A stretch of DNA of 64,000 nt from Chloroflexota bacterium (GTDB taxonomy: Bacteria > Chloroflexota > Dehalococcoidia > DSTF01 > RBG-16-68-14): assembly GCA_029262675.1 (NCBI GenBank), contig JAJCYW010000020.1, positions 202,107 to 266,106 of the forward strand, in the 5' to 3' direction. The position numbers were made by a program, and so were the translations under genes. The notes beneath the pieces are model-generated. The model ran no database searches and was not told the origin of the DNA. It worked only from the letters and a program-made list of their open reading frames with translations. Shown piece by piece: positions 61,950 through 64,000 of this stretch; position 1 is the stretch's first letter; every line of letters begins with the position of its first letter.

Positions 61950-62744
61950 CTAGTCGATGTTTGGCCGCCGGCGCATACCGAGTGCGTAAAGCGCTACGGC
62001 CAGCGTGCTCAGCACCGCTACGTCGACGCCGACGCCAAGATAGCCGTCGCTGCCGTCCGCGTAGAGCGCGAGTTGGAGCAGGTCGACGGGGTAGGTGAGC
62101 GGGTTGGCCAGCGCCAGTCCCCGCAGCCAGCCGGGCAGGTCGGCTAGCGGGAAGAACGCGCCGGAGAAGAAGAGCAGCGGGAAGAGCACTAGGTTCATCA
62201 CGAGGTGGAAGCCCTGCATCGTGCGGATGCGCGAGGCAAGCACTTGCGCCAGCCCGCTCAGGAGCACGTTGACGCCGGCGACGGTCGCCACCGCCAGCGC
62301 CAGGCTACGCGCCACGCCGTACTGCCACTCGACGTCGATCGCCGGAACCGCTATGGCCACCAGCAGCACGACGAGCGCCTGCGCGCTGCCGATGGTGATG
62401 GCGCCGAGCGACTTTCCTAGCAGAATCACGGCCGGCGGGTGCGGCGAGACGAGCAGCACCTTCAACATGCCGCTGTCCCGGTCCTGGTAGTACGAGGCGC
62501 TGGAGAACGTCGAGGAAAAGAGCGCCGTCATCACGATCATGCCTGCCACGAGGAACGAGACGTAGTCGCCGTCGCGAACGCGGGTGGGCTCCAGCCCTTC
62601 CGTGACACCGACGCCGAGAATCGCCAGCAGCATCAGCGGCAGCAGGAGGGAGGACGTCCATTGCGAGCGCGATCGCGTGAACGCGCGCAGGTCGCGCGCC
62701 AGCAGGGCGCCCCAGGCGCCGACCGTACCTGCTGCGGCGGTCAT
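61950..62744 (-). CDS. ABC-2 type transporter permease
   Basis: ABC-2 pattern: YYQDRDSGMLKVLLVSPHPPAVILLGKSLGA; FFSGAFFPLADLPGWLRGLALANPLTYPVDLLQ. Confidence 0.92.
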   Translation of the reverse strand: MTAAAGTVGAWGALLARDLRAFTRSRSQWTSSLLLPLMLLAILGVGVTEGLEPTRVRDGDYVSFLVAGMIVMTALFSSTFSSASYYQDRDSGMLKVLLVSPHPPAVILLGKSLGAITIGSAQALVVLLVAIAVPAIDVEWQYGVARSLALAVATVAGVNVLLSGLAQVLASRIRTMQGFHLVMNLVLFPLLFFSGAFFPLADLPGWLRGLALANPLTYPVDLLQLALYADGSDGYLGVGVDVAVLSTLAVALYALGMRRRPNID

Positions 62745-63730
62745 ATGACGGCCCCGGCTTCGTCCTGGGCTAGGGCCTGAAGCGTCTCGCCTGCTATTTG
62801 GAAGTAGGCGTCCTCAAGCGTCGAGGCCTGGATATGCAGGTTGCGGATCAGCGCCGCGTCGTTTTGGAATAGTCTTGGCACGAACGCGGAAACGTCGTCG
62901 ACGGTGATATGAACGATTGCGCCGGCCGTCGTCGCGGCGCCCACGCCCGGCCAGTCGCGCACGCGCGCGGCAAGCTCCGCCGCTTGTCCGCCCCCGCCAT
63001 CTTCGCTGCATTCGAGGCGGACAGAATCGGATTTCAGCCCACGCTTCAGTTCCGCCGGCGTGCCCTCGGCCACGAGCCGGCCGTGGTGCAGGAACGCGAC
63101 AGTGTCGCAGACGCGCTCCGCCTCCTGCACGTCGTTCGTCGCCAGCAGCAGCGTAAGGCCCTCGCCGCGCACGGTTTGGAGCTGCTCCCAGAACGAGCGG
63201 CGGGCATCAGGGTCCAGGCCCGTCGTCGGCTCGTCCAGCAGCAGCAGCGAAGGCTCCGGCAGCAGCGCCCTTGCCAGCTCCACGCGGCGTCGCAGTCCGC
63301 CCGAGAGTGTGCCGATGCTATCGCCCGCTCGCTCCGCCAGGCCGAAGCGTTGCAGCAGCGAGTCAATTCGCCGCCGCATATCGCCGCCGCGCAGTCCGAA
63401 CAGCCGTCCGTGTAGCGTCAACGTCTCGCTGAGCGTCATCAGCGGGTCCAGGCCTTGCTCCTGGAAGACCACGCCGACGTCGCGGCGCAGGGCAGGTGAC
63501 GGAATGCGGCCGTGGATGCGGATGTCGCCGCTGAGCGGCGTGCGCAGCCCCATGACCACGGAGAGCAGCGTGCTCTTGCCGGAGCCGTTCGGTCCCAGCA
63601 GCCCTGCCACTGTCCCCGGCGTCGTCTCCAGCGTGACGGCGTCCAGCGCCGTGCGGTCGCCGTAGGTGAACGTGACATCTCGGACCGCGACTGCGGGTTC
63701 GGACGCTCTGATTCCGTTCGTGCTGGTCAC
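62741..63730 (-). CDS. ABC transporter ATP-binding protein
   Basis: Walker A GPNGSGKST; signature LSGGLRRRVELARALL; Walker B LLLLDEPTTGLDP. Confidence 0.95.
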   Translation of the reverse strand: MTSTNGIRASEPAVAVRDVTFTYGDRTALDAVTLETTPGTVAGLLGPNGSGKSTLLSVVMGLRTPLSGDIRIHGRIPSPALRRDVGVVFQEQGLDPLMTLSETLTLHGRLFGLRGGDMRRRIDSLLQRFGLAERAGDSIGTLSGGLRRRVELARALLPEPSLLLLDEPTTGLDPDARRSFWEQLQTVRGEGLTLLLATNDVQEAERVCDTVAFLHHGRLVAEGTPAELKRGLKSDSVRLECSEDGGGGQAAELAARVRDWPGVGAATTAGAIVHITVDDVSAFVPRLFQNDAALIRNLHIQASTLEDAYFQIAGETLQALAQDEAGAVI

Positions 63731-63850
63731 AACCCATCGTACCGTGAGAGGAACGCAAGGCGAAACATGAGAGTCGTGCACTCGTCCAGAAACACGGTTG
63801 ATACCTGGAATGGTGTCGCCATGTGCGTTTTCAGAAGAGCGTGGTCCGGA

Positions 63851-63941
63851 GCTCTCCGCCCCGTAGGGCCTGCCCTGAGCGCAGCCGAAGGGACAGACCT
63901 GCAGGGGACCGACCGGAACTGGTCTGCCTCAGGCGGAGAGC
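63851..63941. repeat. Inverted-repeat-bounded intergenic element carrying a dispersed palindrome
   Basis: GCTCTCCGCC (63851..63860) ... GGCGGAGAGC (63932..63941); contains TGCCCTGAGCGCAGCCGAAGGGACA (63871..63895). Confidence 0.8.
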
Positions 63942-64000
63942 CTGCCCTGGAGCGCAGACAAGGCCGTACAGCAACCAGGGAGCGCCCGGCTTCGCCGGGC

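Overview
High-GC bacterial chromosome segment of about 64 kb. It is probably Chloroflexota-like (inference from gene content and style only). Almost all of it is densely coding and mostly housekeeping. Main blocks: plsY (truncated by the window edge), a cytidylate-kinase-like gene, cysteine synthase, an Rv2578c-type radical SAM gene, moaC/moaA, rdgB, and ileS behind a clear T-box leader. Then a tRNA with CAU anticodon, small zinc-finger proteins, a LarA-family gene, and the glycine cleavage operon (MBL hydrolase-gcvT-gcvH-gcvPA-gcvPB). Then a fatty-acid/CoA block (two enoyl-CoA hydratases, SRPBCC, acyl-CoA ligase), a GNAT-like / MshA-like glycosyltransferase / PIG-L deacetylase cluster, a ccs-type cytochrome biogenesis gene, thpR, SWIM protein, apt, cysS, cysE, ispF, ispD and rpoC-rpoB. 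The final block is acyl-CoA dehydrogenase, a GreA fusion, and a heme-copper oxidase island (coxB-coxA-coxC-cox4-ctaG, cupredoxin, ctaA, ctaB, Sco-like, ABC transporter). I found no CRISPR array, prophage, transposase or classical defence system. The most interesting signals are non-coding or small-scale: (1) a structured rpoBC leader with mutually exclusive pairings and a sequestered Shine-Dalgarno; (2) a family of paired-hairpin (REP/BIME-like) elements; (3) a dispersed palindrome that has inserted in frame into gcvPA; (4) attenuator-like terminators between promoter and start codon of two small zinc-protein genes; (5) a LexA-type box before the radical SAM gene; (6) a GreA protein with an integrase-SAM-like N-terminal extension. 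All calls come from reading the sequence and supplied ORFs; no database search was run.
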